Assembly: GCA_900556365.1 (NCBI GenBank)
Contig: USOG01000017.1
Coordinates: 1 to 15,589 of the forward strand
Length of the DNA: 15,589 nucleotides
DNA from: an uncultured Collinsella sp.
GTDB lineage: Bacteria > Actinomycetota > Coriobacteriia > Coriobacteriales > Coriobacteriaceae
Reading direction: 5' to 3'
Part shown: positions 6,100 through 13,114 of the stretch, in pieces
How positions within the stretch are numbered: the stretch's first letter is position 1
Layout: every line of letters starts with the position of its first letter
Made by a program: the position numbers and the translations under genes
Notes under the pieces: generated by a model
What the model saw: only the letters and a program-made list of their open reading frames with translations
What the model was told of the DNA's origin: nothing
The model's database searches: none

Positions 6100-7524
6100 C
6101 TATGCGAATGGCTCGTCCTGCTGTATGGGAAACGTCACCGTAATGGTGGTTCCCACGCCCAACTCGCTCGACAGATCGAGCGTGGCGTGATGATACAGGG
6201 CCGCATGCTTGACAATGGCAAGCCCCAGACCGGTTCCGCCGCGCGCCTTGGACCTACTCTTGTCCACGCGATAGAACCGCTCAAATACCTTGCCCTGTTC
6301 TTCAGGCGCGATACCGATTCCCGTGTCGGCGACCGCAAGGAACGGATGGCCTTCGTCGTTGGTGCCGCACTGCAGCGTAACCGTACCGCCGGGTCGATTG
6401 TAGCGGATGGCGTTGCTTGCCAGATTATAGATGAGCTCGTCAATCAAGCGCGACACGCCCTCGATGACCACAGGCTTGGTCTCATGACTTATCGTCACAT
6501 TCGCCTGACGGGCGACCTGTTCAAGACGCTGCTCAACCGCGTAGATGGCACGCGAGAGCTCAATAGGCTCCGTGGACCCAATGGGCACCGCCTCGCCCTC
6601 AGTTGCACGCTCGGCCTCGTCCAAGTTAGACAGCGTAAGGATGTCGTTGACAAGCGCTGCCAAGCGGCCTGCCTCACGATAGATGCGACCGCCAAAGTTG
6701 CGCAGGTCGTCCTCGCCCTCGACCATGCCGTTTGCGATGAGCTCGGCATAGCCCGAAATCGCCGTAAGCGGCGTCTTGAGCTCATGGGTGATATTCGCCG
6801 TGAACTCGCGGCGCATACGGTCGTTGTCCGCCAGCACCGCCATTTGGCGCTTGAGTTCCTGGCGCTGCGACTCGATACGCTCAAGCATGGGGACCATCTC
6901 GGCATAGGCGTGCTCATAGCTACGGCGTGGGTGGTCCAAATCCACCTCTTGCAACGGCGCGATGATGGCACGGGACTCGCGGCGCGCCATAAAAAACGAG
7001 AGTACCGCACCCGCTGCTGCGATAAGCAGCATCGGCGCCACCATCGACAGCAAAATCGCCGCAACGCCAGGCTGGGCCTGCGCCAAGCGGACAACCTGGC
7101 CGTTATCAAGGGCGACGGCGCGATACAGCATAATCTCGTCGAGCGTAGAGCTTGCGCGCTCCGCGGAACCCGAACCATTCTCAAAGGCCTCGATGACCTC
7201 GGGGCGATCGCCGTGGTTGGGCAGTGCGGAAGGCGACGCCTCGTTGTCGTAGGCAACCGATCCATCCTTGTTAATCAGCGTGATGCGCAAGTCCTCGCGA
7301 TCGAGGCTACGCAAGAACGGGATGAGCTCCTGCTGCTCGTCGAGGGCGGCAGCAATGAGCTCGGTTTCCTGTGCCAGATTGGCACTCGTGGCATCCGCCA
7401 AGGTGTTTTGCACAAAGAACGCACCCAGCACCGTAAACGCCACGATAACCGCCATGGCGCAGACAAAGATCGTCACAAAAACGCGGTGCGACAGCGTATG
7501 TTTTCCCTGGGGGGCGAAGACCAC
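6100..7524 (-). CDS. Sensor histidine kinase, PhoR-like (HK1)
   Basis: A 474-residue membrane sensor that would phosphorylate the adjacent response regulator RR1. Order of parts: helix 1 (about 14-38); an extracytoplasmic sensor of about 110 residues with a Cache-like strand (LRITLINKDGSVAYDNE); helix 2 (about 153-179); a degenerate HAMP-like linker; an H-box with phosphoacceptor His247 (FTANITHELKTPLT); an N-box (NLASNAIRYN); a G1 box DTGIG (400-404); an F-box FERFYR; and a G2 box GGTGLGLAIVKH. All catalytic motifs are intact. The start is GTG at 7524 with GGAGGAG six bases upstream, three bases past the RR1 stop, so the two are translated together. Position after pstB and RR1 suggests phosphate sensing as in PhoR, but the sensor domain alone does not prove the ligand. 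Confidence 0.93.
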   Translation of the reverse strand: MVFAPQGKHTLSHRVFVTIFVCAMAVIVAFTVLGAFFVQNTLADATSANLAQETELIAAALDEQQELIPFLRSLDREDLRITLINKDGSVAYDNEASPSALPNHGDRPEVIEAFENGSGSAERASSTLDEIMLYRAVALDNGQVVRLAQAQPGVAAILLSMVAPMLLIAAAGAVLSFFMARRESRAIIAPLQEVDLDHPRRSYEHAYAEMVPMLERIESQRQELKRQMAVLADNDRMRREFTANITHELKTPLTAISGYAELIANGMVEGEDDLRNFGGRIYREAGRLAALVNDILTLSNLDEAERATEGEAVPIGSTEPIELSRAIYAVEQRLEQVARQANVTISHETKPVVIEGVSRLIDELIYNLASNAIRYNRPGGTVTLQCGTNDEGHPFLAVADTGIGIAPEEQGKVFERFYRVDKSRSKARGGTGLGLAIVKHAALYHHATLDLSSELGVGTTITVTFPIQQDEPFA

Positions 7525-7527
7525 GGG

Positions 7528-8256
7528 TTACTCCTCCGATGCGGTGGCCGCGGTGACGTCACCTTCGGCACCATCACCGGCAGAAGGCTCGGCCAAGCGG
7601 TAGCCCACGCCGCGCACGGTCTCGATGGCGCTGGCATGCTCGCCCAGTTTTTGGCGAAGCGTCTGCACGTGCACGTCAACAGTGCGCGAACCGCCGTCGA
7701 AGTCCCAGCCCCACACGCTCTGCAGCAACGACTCGCGGGTAAAGACCACGCCGGGCTTGCGCATGAGGTACTCGAGCAGGTCGAACTCGCGCAGGGTGAG
7801 CTTAAGCGGCTCGCCGGCAACGGTCACCTCGCGATGGCTGGGCGAAAGCACGATGTCGCCCACGCTGAGCACATCGCTCGCCTGCTTGACCATTCCGCCG
7901 CGACGCAGCAGTGCGCGGCAGCGGCTCGCAAGCTCCATGAGCGAGAAGGGTTTAGTCAGGTAATCGTCGGCACCACCATCGAGCGCCATCACCTTGTCGA
8001 GCTCGGTGTCCTTGGCGGTAAGCATCATGATGGGCACCGTCGCCGTCAGGCGGTCGGCGCGCAGGCGGCGCATAATCGCCAAACCATCGGTATCGGGCAG
8101 CATGATGTCGAGCAGGACAGCATCGGGTACCCGTCGCGCCACGGCGGCCTTAAACTCGCCATCGCACGAAAAGCCCTCGGCCTCGATTCCCTGCTTGCGC
8201 AGCGCGTAGACCGTCAGATCCCTGATGTTGTCATCGTCCTCGACGTAATAGATCAT
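7528..8256 (-). CDS. OmpR/PhoB-family response regulator (RR1)
   Basis: A 242-residue two-domain DNA-binding regulator. The receiver domain has the acidic pocket (VEDDD, residues 5-9), phosphoacceptor Asp50 (VLLDIMLP), Thr80 (MMLTAKD) and Lys102 (TKPF). A winged-helix domain follows with the typical LTLREFDLLEYLMRKPG, VWGWDFDGGSRTVDVHVQTLRQKL and VRGVGYRL segments of the PhoB/RegX3 group. The last 20 residues are an acidic/alanine-rich tail with no assigned role. ATG at 8256 is preferred over ATG at 8280 because AAAGGGG stands six bases before it. The gene lies 64 bases after pstB and directly before HK1. Its likely job is transcription of phosphate genes, by context. Confidence 0.93.
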   Translation of the reverse strand: MIYYVEDDDNIRDLTVYALRKQGIEAEGFSCDGEFKAAVARRVPDAVLLDIMLPDTDGLAIMRRLRADRLTATVPIMMLTAKDTELDKVMALDGGADDYLTKPFSLMELASRCRALLRRGGMVKQASDVLSVGDIVLSPSHREVTVAGEPLKLTLREFDLLEYLMRKPGVVFTRESLLQSVWGWDFDGGSRTVDVHVQTLRQKLGEHASAIETVRGVGYRLAEPSAGDGAEGDVTAATASEE

Positions 8257-8296
8257 GTTGAACCCCTTTGCGGCCGGCATGACCGCATCTTAACCC

Positions 8297-8310
8297 TAAA
8301 GGTACCTTTA
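8297..8310. repeat. 14-bp perfect palindrome between pstB and RR1
   Basis: TAAAGGTACCTTTA is fully self-complementary and sits in the 64-base gap, about 40 bases before the RR1 start. It could be an operator for the RR1-HK1 pair. There is no loop and no T-run, so it is not an ordinary terminator. Confidence 0.45.
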
Positions 8311-8320
8311 CTAGATGGTA

Positions 8321-9196
8321 TCAGCCAAAACGTCCCGTCAAATAATCCGCCGTGCGCGGATCGATCGGGTTTTTGAAGAGCTGGGCAGTGGGCGCATGCT
8401 CCACCAGCTCGCCCAGCAAAAAGAACGCGACCGAGTCGGAGATGCGCGCAGCCTGCTGCATGTTGTGCGTAACGACCACCAGCGTGCAGGTCTCCCTGAG
8501 CTCGCAGGCCAGCTGCTCCACCACGAGCGTCGATACGGGGTCGAGCGCCGAGGTCGGTTCGTCCATCAGCAGAATGTCGGGCTGCACGGCAAGCGCACGG
8601 GCGATGCACAGACGCTGCTGCTGGCCGCCCGAAAGACCCAGGCCCGACTCCTTGAGCTTGTCCTTGACCTCATCCCATAGCGCAGCGCGACGAAGGGAGT
8701 CCTCGACCAGCTCATCGAGCACGGCGCGATCGCGCACACCCATACCGCGCGGACCGTAGGCGACGTTGTCATAGATGCTCATGGGAAACGGGTTGGGGCG
8801 CTGGAACACCATGCCCACGCGCTGGCGCAAACGGCAGATGTCGCAGTCGCCCAGGATATCTTGACCATCGAGCGCAATCTTGCCCTCGATGCGGCAATCC
8901 TTGATGCCGTCGTTCATGCGGTTAAAGCAGCGCAGCAACGTTGACTTTCCGCAGCCCGAAGGCCCGATGAACGAGGTGATCTGCTTGTCGCGGATCTTGA
9001 TATTCACGTCCTTGAGCGCATGATGGTCGCCATAGAACAGGTCGAGACCCTCGACATCGATGCGCGTCGGCGAGGCGGCAAGATCCTCTGCCGTGGGGCG
9101 AGTCGCATCCCCAACCTCGCGCTCGCGCGCGGCCTCGGCCTGCGCTTTCATGAGTTCTTCAAGCTCCGTGGGCTCCACAGCCGCAGCAGCCGTCAT
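8321..9196 (-). CDS. pstB: Phosphate ABC transporter ATP-binding protein PstB
   Basis: A 291-residue ATPase subunit of the high-affinity phosphate importer PstSCAB, acting on the inner face of the membrane. Motifs in order: Walker [10 protein letters not shown] (78-86), Q-loop Gln132 in the PstB-typical [21 protein letters not shown], signature LSGGQQQR (188-195), Walker [14 protein letters not shown] (208-220), and H-loop His244 (VTHNM). It is 30-40 residues longer than typical PstB because of an N-terminal, Glu/Ala-rich extension before the ABC core (about residue 46). ATG at 9196 follows GGAGG by eight bases; an in-frame GTG at 9211 lies upstream without such a site. No pstS, pstC, pstA or phoU is adjacent; the neighbours are two two-component systems. 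PstB with PhoU also modulates PhoR activity in known systems, which suits the downstream RR1/HK1 pair. Confidence 0.95.
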   Translation of the reverse strand: MTAAAAVEPTELEELMKAQAEAAREREVGDATRPTAEDLAASPTRIDVEGLDLFYGDHHALKDVNIKIRDKQITSFIGPSGCGKSTLLRCFNRMNDGIKDCRIEGKIALDGQDILGDCDICRLRQRVGMVFQRPNPFPMSIYDNVAYGPRGMGVRDRAVLDELVEDSLRRAALWDEVKDKLKESGLGLSGGQQQRLCIARALAVQPDILLMDEPTSALDPVSTLVVEQLACELRETCTLVVVTHNMQQAARISDSVAFFLLGELVEHAPTAQLFKNPIDPRTADYLTGRFG

Positions 9197-9211
9197 ACCG
9201 CATACCTCCAC

Positions 9212-9237
9212 ATCGATATCAATTCAGCAGTATCGAT
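9212..9237. repeat. Inverted repeat just upstream of pstB
   Basis: ATCGATA (9212-9218) and TATCGAT (9231-9237) are perfect 7-base complementary arms with a 12-base spacer, beginning about 16 bases before the pstB ATG and next to its ribosome site. A TTGACA (9276-9271 on the minus strand) lies upstream but has no good -10. It may be an operator or a leader hairpin. Confidence 0.4.
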
Positions 9238-9299
9238 AGTAGGAATCGCGGCTCATATGCACGTGAGCGCATTGTCAAGTGTTTGTAAGGGCACACTGG

Positions 9300-10538
9300 C
9301 TATGCGGCGGGCAGCTCGATGGTGAATATCGTGTGTTCGGGCGTCGATTCACATGCAACGGTACCGCCGTGCGCGCATACGATCTCCTTGGCGATGGCAA
9401 GCCCCAGTCCAGCGCCGCCGCGATTGGTCGCACGCGCCGCATCCAGGCGATAGAACTTCTCAAAGATCACCTTGAGCTTTGCCTCAGGGATGGGATCGCC
9501 CTGATTGATAAAGCGCACGCGCACGCCACCGTCGTCCCGGCGTCTGGCCTCGATCGTGATGGTCGAGCCCTCATAGCTATAGGCAATAGCGTTTTTCATG
9601 ATGTTGTTGAACACGCGAGCCATCTTGTCGCCATCCACGAGCACCGTCAGGTCCTCGCGAATATCAACTTGGGCTTCCTTATGCTGCTCGTTGAGGATGG
9701 GATAGAACTCGTCAGCCACCTGAGCCAGCAGCAACCCCAGATCAACATAGCCGCGCGTGAGCACGATATCGTGGAAGTCAAAGCGCGTGATATCGAAGAA
9801 CTCTTCGATGAGCGCATCGAGCCGGTGCGCCTTGTCGAGCGCCACGCCCGTAAAGTGCGCACGTTGCTCAACCGGCAGCTCGGGAGCCTCTTGCAGCAGC
9901 GAAAGATAGCCCACCACACTGGCAAGCGGGGTGCGTAGGTCATGTGCCAAGTACGTGACCAGATCGTCCTTGCGATGCGACTCGTCACGCAGAGCTTGCT
10001 GCACCTTGCGCTCACGGTCACGCACGCGGTTAAGGGCGCCCTCGACCTCCAAGAAGTCGCCGTCGATGTTATCCCAGGTGTCGGGGTGATCGATCAGGCG
10101 ATCTTGAATACGAACAGCCAGCACACAATCGGCATGCTGCTCGCCCTGCTCGTAGCCCTGGTAGTACAGGGCGCGGCCGCACAAGAACAGCACGCACGCG
10201 GCAAGCGCCAGCACAAAGCCAAGCATGTTGAATACAAAGCCGGCATCGAACAGCACCGGCCCTTCGATGCCGCCGAGCGCCATGGCGCCAATCGCCAACG
10301 TCATGGCCCACGCGGCGCCGCCAATCACCATGCAGCGGCGCACGATCTCAAATCGATCGATCAGCAAAAAGCCGACAAGCAGCACCGTCAAGATTCCAGC
10401 GATGTTATCAATGCCAATCAGCAGCAGGCTCAGCAAAAAGAGCAGCACCGTTGCAAGCGCGCGATTGTCGACGACCGACCTCACGTATTCAAAGAGTCGA
10501 TCGGGCACCTCGAACGCTTGCCTATCGTCTTTTGTCAT
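9300..10538 (-). CDS. VanS-like sensor histidine kinase (HK2)
   Basis: A 412-residue membrane kinase. Four hydrophobic segments lie in the first 120 residues (about 27-43, 46-62, 70-90, 101-120) with very short external loops, so it probably senses within or at the membrane. The transmitter has H-box His199 (LVTYLAHDLRTPLASVVGYLSLL), Asn316 in the N-box (FNNIMKNAIAYS), F-box FEKFYRLD and G2 box GGAGLGLAIAKE. The usual DxGxG box is replaced by INQGDPIP, a substitution known in VanS-type kinases, so it is probably active. ATG at 10538 has GAGGA seven bases upstream; the open frame extends further into RR2 but without a supported start. The gap after RR2 is 26 bases. A cell-wall cue is likely from the family and from the divergent carboxypeptidase gene. 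Confidence 0.92.
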   Translation of the reverse strand: MTKDDRQAFEVPDRLFEYVRSVVDNRALATVLLFLLSLLLIGIDNIAGILTVLLVGFLLIDRFEIVRRCMVIGGAAWAMTLAIGAMALGGIEGPVLFDAGFVFNMLGFVLALAACVLFLCGRALYYQGYEQGEQHADCVLAVRIQDRLIDHPDTWDNIDGDFLEVEGALNRVRDRERKVQQALRDESHRKDDLVTYLAHDLRTPLASVVGYLSLLQEAPELPVEQRAHFTGVALDKAHRLDALIEEFFDITRFDFHDIVLTRGYVDLGLLLAQVADEFYPILNEQHKEAQVDIREDLTVLVDGDKMARVFNNIMKNAIAYSYEGSTITIEARRRDDGGVRVRFINQGDPIPEAKLKVIFEKFYRLDAARATNRGGAGLGLAIAKEIVCAHGGTVACESTPEHTIFTIELPAA

Positions 10539-10564
10539 ATCAAGATCCTCACAAGCGAAAAGCG

Positions 10565-11260
10565 TTATTCGATTATGTAGCCGACGCCCCAGACGTTTTT
10601 GATAAAGCGCGGCTTTTGTGCGTCGTCGCCGATCTTTTCGCGCAAGTGGCGAATGTGCACCATCACCGTATTGTTGGAGCCGGGCATAAAGTCCTCGTTC
10701 CACACCGCGCGGAACAGGTCCTCCACGGCCACCACGCTGCCGCGATGCTCGACCAGATACAGCAAGATTGAATACTCGGTGGGTGTGAGGCGTACCGGTG
10801 CACCGTCCACCGTCACGGAACGAGCGTCGCGGTTGATCTCCAAGCCGTCGAGCTGAATGGTCGGCGACTCGGCCGCCTGTGCACGGCTACCGTAGCTGGT
10901 GTAGCGGCGAAGCTGAGCGTGCACGCGCGCGATGAGCTCCAGCGGACGGAACGGCTTAACCACGTAATCGTCCGCGCCAAGCGAAAGGCCCTCGATCTTG
11001 TCTTGCTGGGCATCGCGCGCCGTCAGCATGATCACAGGATAGGTATGGCTGGAACGGATCGTACGCAGCAGCTCAAAGCCATCGATATCGGGCAGCATGA
11101 CATCCAGCAGCGCCAGATCGAACTCCTGCTCCAAGATTGCCTTGGCGGCATCGGCCCCGCTATAGGCAATCTGGACATCAAAGCCCTCTTTTGTAAGGTA
11201 GATACCAACCAAGTCGGCGATGGCCTTCTCGTCATCAACTACCAGTATGCGCTCGTTCAT
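10565..11260 (-). CDS. VanR-like OmpR-family response regulator (RR2)
   Basis: A 231-residue regulator beginning MNERILVVDDE, as VanR proteins do. The receiver has Asp9/Asp10, phosphoacceptor Asp53 (LALLDVMLPDIDG), Thr80 (VIMLTARD) and Lys102 (VKPFRPLEL). The winged-helix domain shows LTPTEYSILLYLVEHRGSVV, the VanR-like region VWNEDFMPGSNNTVMVHIRHLREKIGD, and a closing KNVWGVGYIIE. The ATG has AGAGGAG five bases upstream. It is the first gene of a minus-strand series RR2-HK2-pstB-RR1-HK1. No vanHAX-type resistance genes are present, so this is a VanRS-like housekeeping system rather than evidence of glycopeptide resistance. Its probable target is the divergent D,D-carboxypeptidase gene and itself. 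Confidence 0.93.
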   Translation of the reverse strand: MNERILVVDDEKAIADLVGIYLTKEGFDVQIAYSGADAAKAILEQEFDLALLDVMLPDIDGFELLRTIRSSHTYPVIMLTARDAQQDKIEGLSLGADDYVVKPFRPLELIARVHAQLRRYTSYGSRAQAAESPTIQLDGLEINRDARSVTVDGAPVRLTPTEYSILLYLVEHRGSVVAVEDLFRAVWNEDFMPGSNNTVMVHIRHLREKIGDDAQKPRFIKNVWGVGYIIE

Positions 11261-11280
11261 GCGTGCTCCTCTCGCGCTCC

Positions 11281-11286
11281 ATTATG
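11281..11286 (-). promoter_or_regulatory. Candidate -10 of the RR2 promoter
   Basis: CATAAT (minus strand, 11286-11281) matches TATAAT at five of six bases and would start RNA about 14 bases before the RR2 ATG. No convincing -35 stands 16-18 bases upstream (GTGTGT-like sequence), as expected for a promoter that depends on an activator. Confidence 0.4.
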
Positions 11287-11319
11287 CCCGAGGCGACGCA
11301 CGCCACACACAACAAGCGT

Positions 11320-11346
11320 GGGTGATTAAGTCGGCCTTAAGCACCC
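11320..11346. promoter_or_regulatory. 27-bp dyad in the divergent RR2/carboxypeptidase promoter region
   Basis: GGGTG-a-TTAAG-TCGGC-CTTAA-g-CACCC: two pairs of perfect 5-base arms (11320-11324 with 11342-11346; 11326-11330 with 11336-11340) around a 5-base centre, with only one unpaired step. It lies between the two candidate -10 elements at 11281 and 11413 and lacks a T-run, so an operator is likelier than a terminator. Confidence 0.5.
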
Positions 11347-11412
11347 TTGTGCCCGTTCGGGAGCGGATGTGGGCCACGCACGCACGCGATGATCGCCGAC
11401 GCCGGCAAACGA

Positions 11413-11418
11413 TATACT
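11413..11418 (+). promoter_or_regulatory. Candidate -10 of the carboxypeptidase promoter
   Basis: TATACT matches five of six consensus bases. RNA would begin near 11425, about 33 bases before the GTG at 11458 and after the in-frame TTG (11347) and ATG (11389), which supports the later start. The -35 region is poor, suggesting activator dependence. Confidence 0.45.
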
Positions 11419-11457
11419 CTAGTTCCAGAAGAGACCATCCCGTCGAAAGCGAAATCC

Positions 11458-12798
11458 GTGAAGTCCCTCACCTCTTTTGCAAAGCGCTCAGCCCAGCTTG
11501 CCGCCGGCTTTGTCTGCGCTATCGCCCTTGCCGCTGGCGCGCCCACCGTCGCCGGCGCCCAAGTGCTCACGACCGACAATGTTTGCGGCAAAACCGCCGA
11601 TGCGCGCGGTATCACGGCCGAAAACCTGCCCGATATCGATGCGACCAACGCCCTCGTCATGGGCAAAGACGGCACCGTCTACTATGGGCGCGATGCCGAT
11701 GAGCAGGTCAAGATTGCCTCGATCACCAAGGTCATGACCGCAATCCTAACCGTCGAGAATTGCAAGATGGACGAGAAGGTCACGGTGAGCAACACCGCAG
11801 CCACCGTGGGTAATTCGACCGCCGGCTTACTCGAAGGCGACGAGCTTACCGTGGAGCAGGCACTGCGCGGCCTGATGATTCCCTCGGGCAACGACGCCGC
11901 CATCGTGCTCGCCGAATATGTGGGCAAGAAGATCGACCCTAAGACCAAAGACGCCGAGGCCACATTTGTGAAGGCCATGAACGAGCGCGCTAAGAAGCTC
12001 GGCTGCACCGGTACGCTTTTTGAAAACCCGCATGGTCTGGACTTTGATGAGTGGGCTGGCAATATGCACTCAACCGCACACGACGTAGCGCTGATGATGC
12101 AGGAGGCCATGAAAAACGACACGATCCGCGAGGTCGTAGCGAGCGAGGATTCCTGGATCGAGGTCACGGGCGCCGACGGCACCGACCATTCGCATTCCAT
12201 GGACACGCATAACTATTTGCTGGGCCAAGATGGCAACATCGGCGGCAAGACCGGCACCACCGACGACGCGGGCTATTGCTTTACGAGCGCCTACAACCGC
12301 GACGGCGACGAGATCTACACCGTCGTTTTGAACTCCACCACCACCGATCAGCGCTTTACCGATACCGCCACCCTTGCCAACTGGTACTACGGTCACAAGG
12401 TGACGGTCGCAATCGCCAACACGCAAGAAAAGACCGCCAACGGCAACCCGCTTATGGCGCGCATTAGTCAAACCGACTGGACGGATAAGACAATCGACGC
12501 CACGCTCGCCGATCCCACGGCGCAAGCGACCGTGTTTTCTCTTGCCGGCGAGGTGACCGAAAAGGTTAGCTACGACGATCTTTCGGGCACGGTGCATGTG
12601 GGCGACAAGGTGGGCAGCGTTACACTCAAGCAGGACGGCACCAAAATCGCCGTTATGGACCTGGTTGCCGACGAGGAAGGCGCAGGGCCGAATCCCATTG
12701 AGTGGCTCCTTGTGAAGCTCGACCGCCTGGGCCGCCGCATCGACAACCGCCCGCTCACAGCCGAGAGCGAGACCGTAGCCAAGGCGCCCGAGATGTAA
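11458..12798 (+). CDS. dacA: Serine-type D-alanyl-D-alanine carboxypeptidase (PBP5/DacA family)
   Basis: A 446-residue secreted or membrane-attached low-molecular-weight penicillin-binding protein that trims the terminal D-Ala from peptidoglycan pentapeptides. A signal peptide (KSLTSFAKRSAQ, then a hydrophobic core, cleavage probably after TVAGA at about residue 34) precedes the catalytic domain. Catalytic motifs are intact: SITK with Ser88 and Lys91, SGN (143-145) and KTG (264-266). A C-terminal beta domain (from about 330) follows. The end contains NPIEWLLVKLDRLGRRI, which could be an amphipathic membrane anchor as in PBP5. GTG at 11458 is chosen because it directly opens the signal peptide and lies after the candidate -10; earlier in-frame TTG and ATG codons have no ribosome site. 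It is divergent from the VanRS-like pair and ends in its own terminator. Confidence 0.93.
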   Translation: MKSLTSFAKRSAQLAAGFVCAIALAAGAPTVAGAQVLTTDNVCGKTADARGITAENLPDIDATNALVMGKDGTVYYGRDADEQVKIASITKVMTAILTVENCKMDEKVTVSNTAATVGNSTAGLLEGDELTVEQALRGLMIPSGNDAAIVLAEYVGKKIDPKTKDAEATFVKAMNERAKKLGCTGTLFENPHGLDFDEWAGNMHSTAHDVALMMQEAMKNDTIREVVASEDSWIEVTGADGTDHSHSMDTHNYLLGQDGNIGGKTGTTDDAGYCFTSAYNRDGDEIYTVVLNSTTTDQRFTDTATLANWYYGHKVTVAIANTQEKTANGNPLMARISQTDWTDKTIDATLADPTAQATVFSLAGEVTEKVSYDDLSGTVHVGDKVGSVTLKQDGTKIAVMDLVADEEGAGPNPIEWLLVKLDRLGRRIDNRPLTAESETVAKAPEM

Positions 12799-12822
12799 GA
12801 TCGAAGAACAATACACTCGCTG

Positions 12823-12856
12823 AAAGGAGGTGTCCGAAAGGATGCCTCCTTTTTTT
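12823..12856 (+). terminator. Intrinsic terminator of the carboxypeptidase gene
   Basis: AAAGGAGGTGTCC (12823-12835), loop GAAA, then GGATGCCTCCTTT form a 13-bp stem with two G-T wobbles, running into seven T's that end at 12856. It begins 24 bases after the stop codon. Confidence 0.85.
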
Positions 12857-12858
12857 GA

Positions 12859-12875
12859 GGGTTCGAATCCCCAGC
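12859..12875 (+). repeat. tRNA T-arm remnant, inverted copy of tRNA-Ser 3' sequence
   Basis: GGGTTCGAATCCCCAGC is identical over 17 bases to the T-arm and acceptor junction of the nearby tRNA-Ser, whose copy (complement of 12941-12957) is on the other strand. It contains the universal GGTTCGAATCC T-loop core plus the tRNA-specific CCAGC. GGTGTCCGA at 12829-12837 also resembles a serine tRNA D-arm start, so 12822-12886 may be a collapsed tRNA gene now serving as a terminator. Confidence 0.5.
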
Positions 12876-12890
12876 GCCCTTTCTCGATAA

Positions 12891-12917
12891 TAAAAAAGGG
12901 CCCCCGATGGGACCCTT
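12891..12917 (-). terminator. Intrinsic terminator of tRNA-Ser
   Basis: On the minus strand AAGGGTCCC (12917-12909), loop ATCG, GGGGCCCTT (12904-12896) give a 9-bp stem with one wobble, followed by a T-run (TTTTTTATT). It starts 15 bases after the tRNA 3' end. Confidence 0.8.
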
Positions 12918-12931
12918 CTTTAAAGTTAAAC

Positions 12932-13022
12932 TGGCGGAGAGCTGGGGATTCGAACCCCAGATGCCCTTTTGGGGCATACTCGCTTAGCAGGCGAGCACCT
13001 TCGGCCTCTCGGTCAGCTCTCC
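12932..13022 (-). tRNA. tRNA-Ser (anticodon GCT, reads AGC/AGT)
   Basis: A 91-base gene including encoded CCA. The acceptor stem GGAGAGC / GCTCTCC is perfect, with discriminator G before CCA. The anticodon arm is CTCGC-CTGCTAA-GCGAG with anticodon GCT. The long variable arm ATGCCC-CAAAA-GGGCAT marks a type II (serine) tRNA, and the T-arm is CTGGGGTTCGAATCCCCAG. All helices pair, so it appears functional. Confidence 0.96.
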
Positions 13023-13114
13023 GTAACAGCCGTTCTATAGTAACCAAACAGCCAAGGATGGGCAAGAGGAAATTTTCTAATTGCCTAGCATCCTTTCCTC
13101 CTTGGAGGCTTCGC

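Noticed and set aside
6187..8376. Plus-strand open frame of 729 codons opposite HK1 and RR1
   Set aside because: It is exactly antisense to two well-supported genes, its product is rich in His/Arg/Gln without family motifs, and it results from rarity of TTA, CTA and TCA codons on the real strand of a GC-rich genome.
11347..11457. N-terminal extension of the carboxypeptidase from TTG 11347 or ATG 11389
   Set aside because: No ribosome site, the residues would precede a normal signal peptide, and a good -10 lies at 11413 inside this stretch.
9300..12798. Vancomycin resistance cluster
   Set aside because: Only VanRS-like regulators and a PBP5-type serine carboxypeptidase are present; no D-Ala-D-Lac ligase, VanH dehydrogenase, VanX or zinc VanY is seen.
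13030..13105. Terminator for the 813-residue gene
   Set aside because: Short complementary pieces exist (AAGGATG/CATCCTT, GAGGAAA/TTTCCTC) but they compete, have long loops and lack a T-run.
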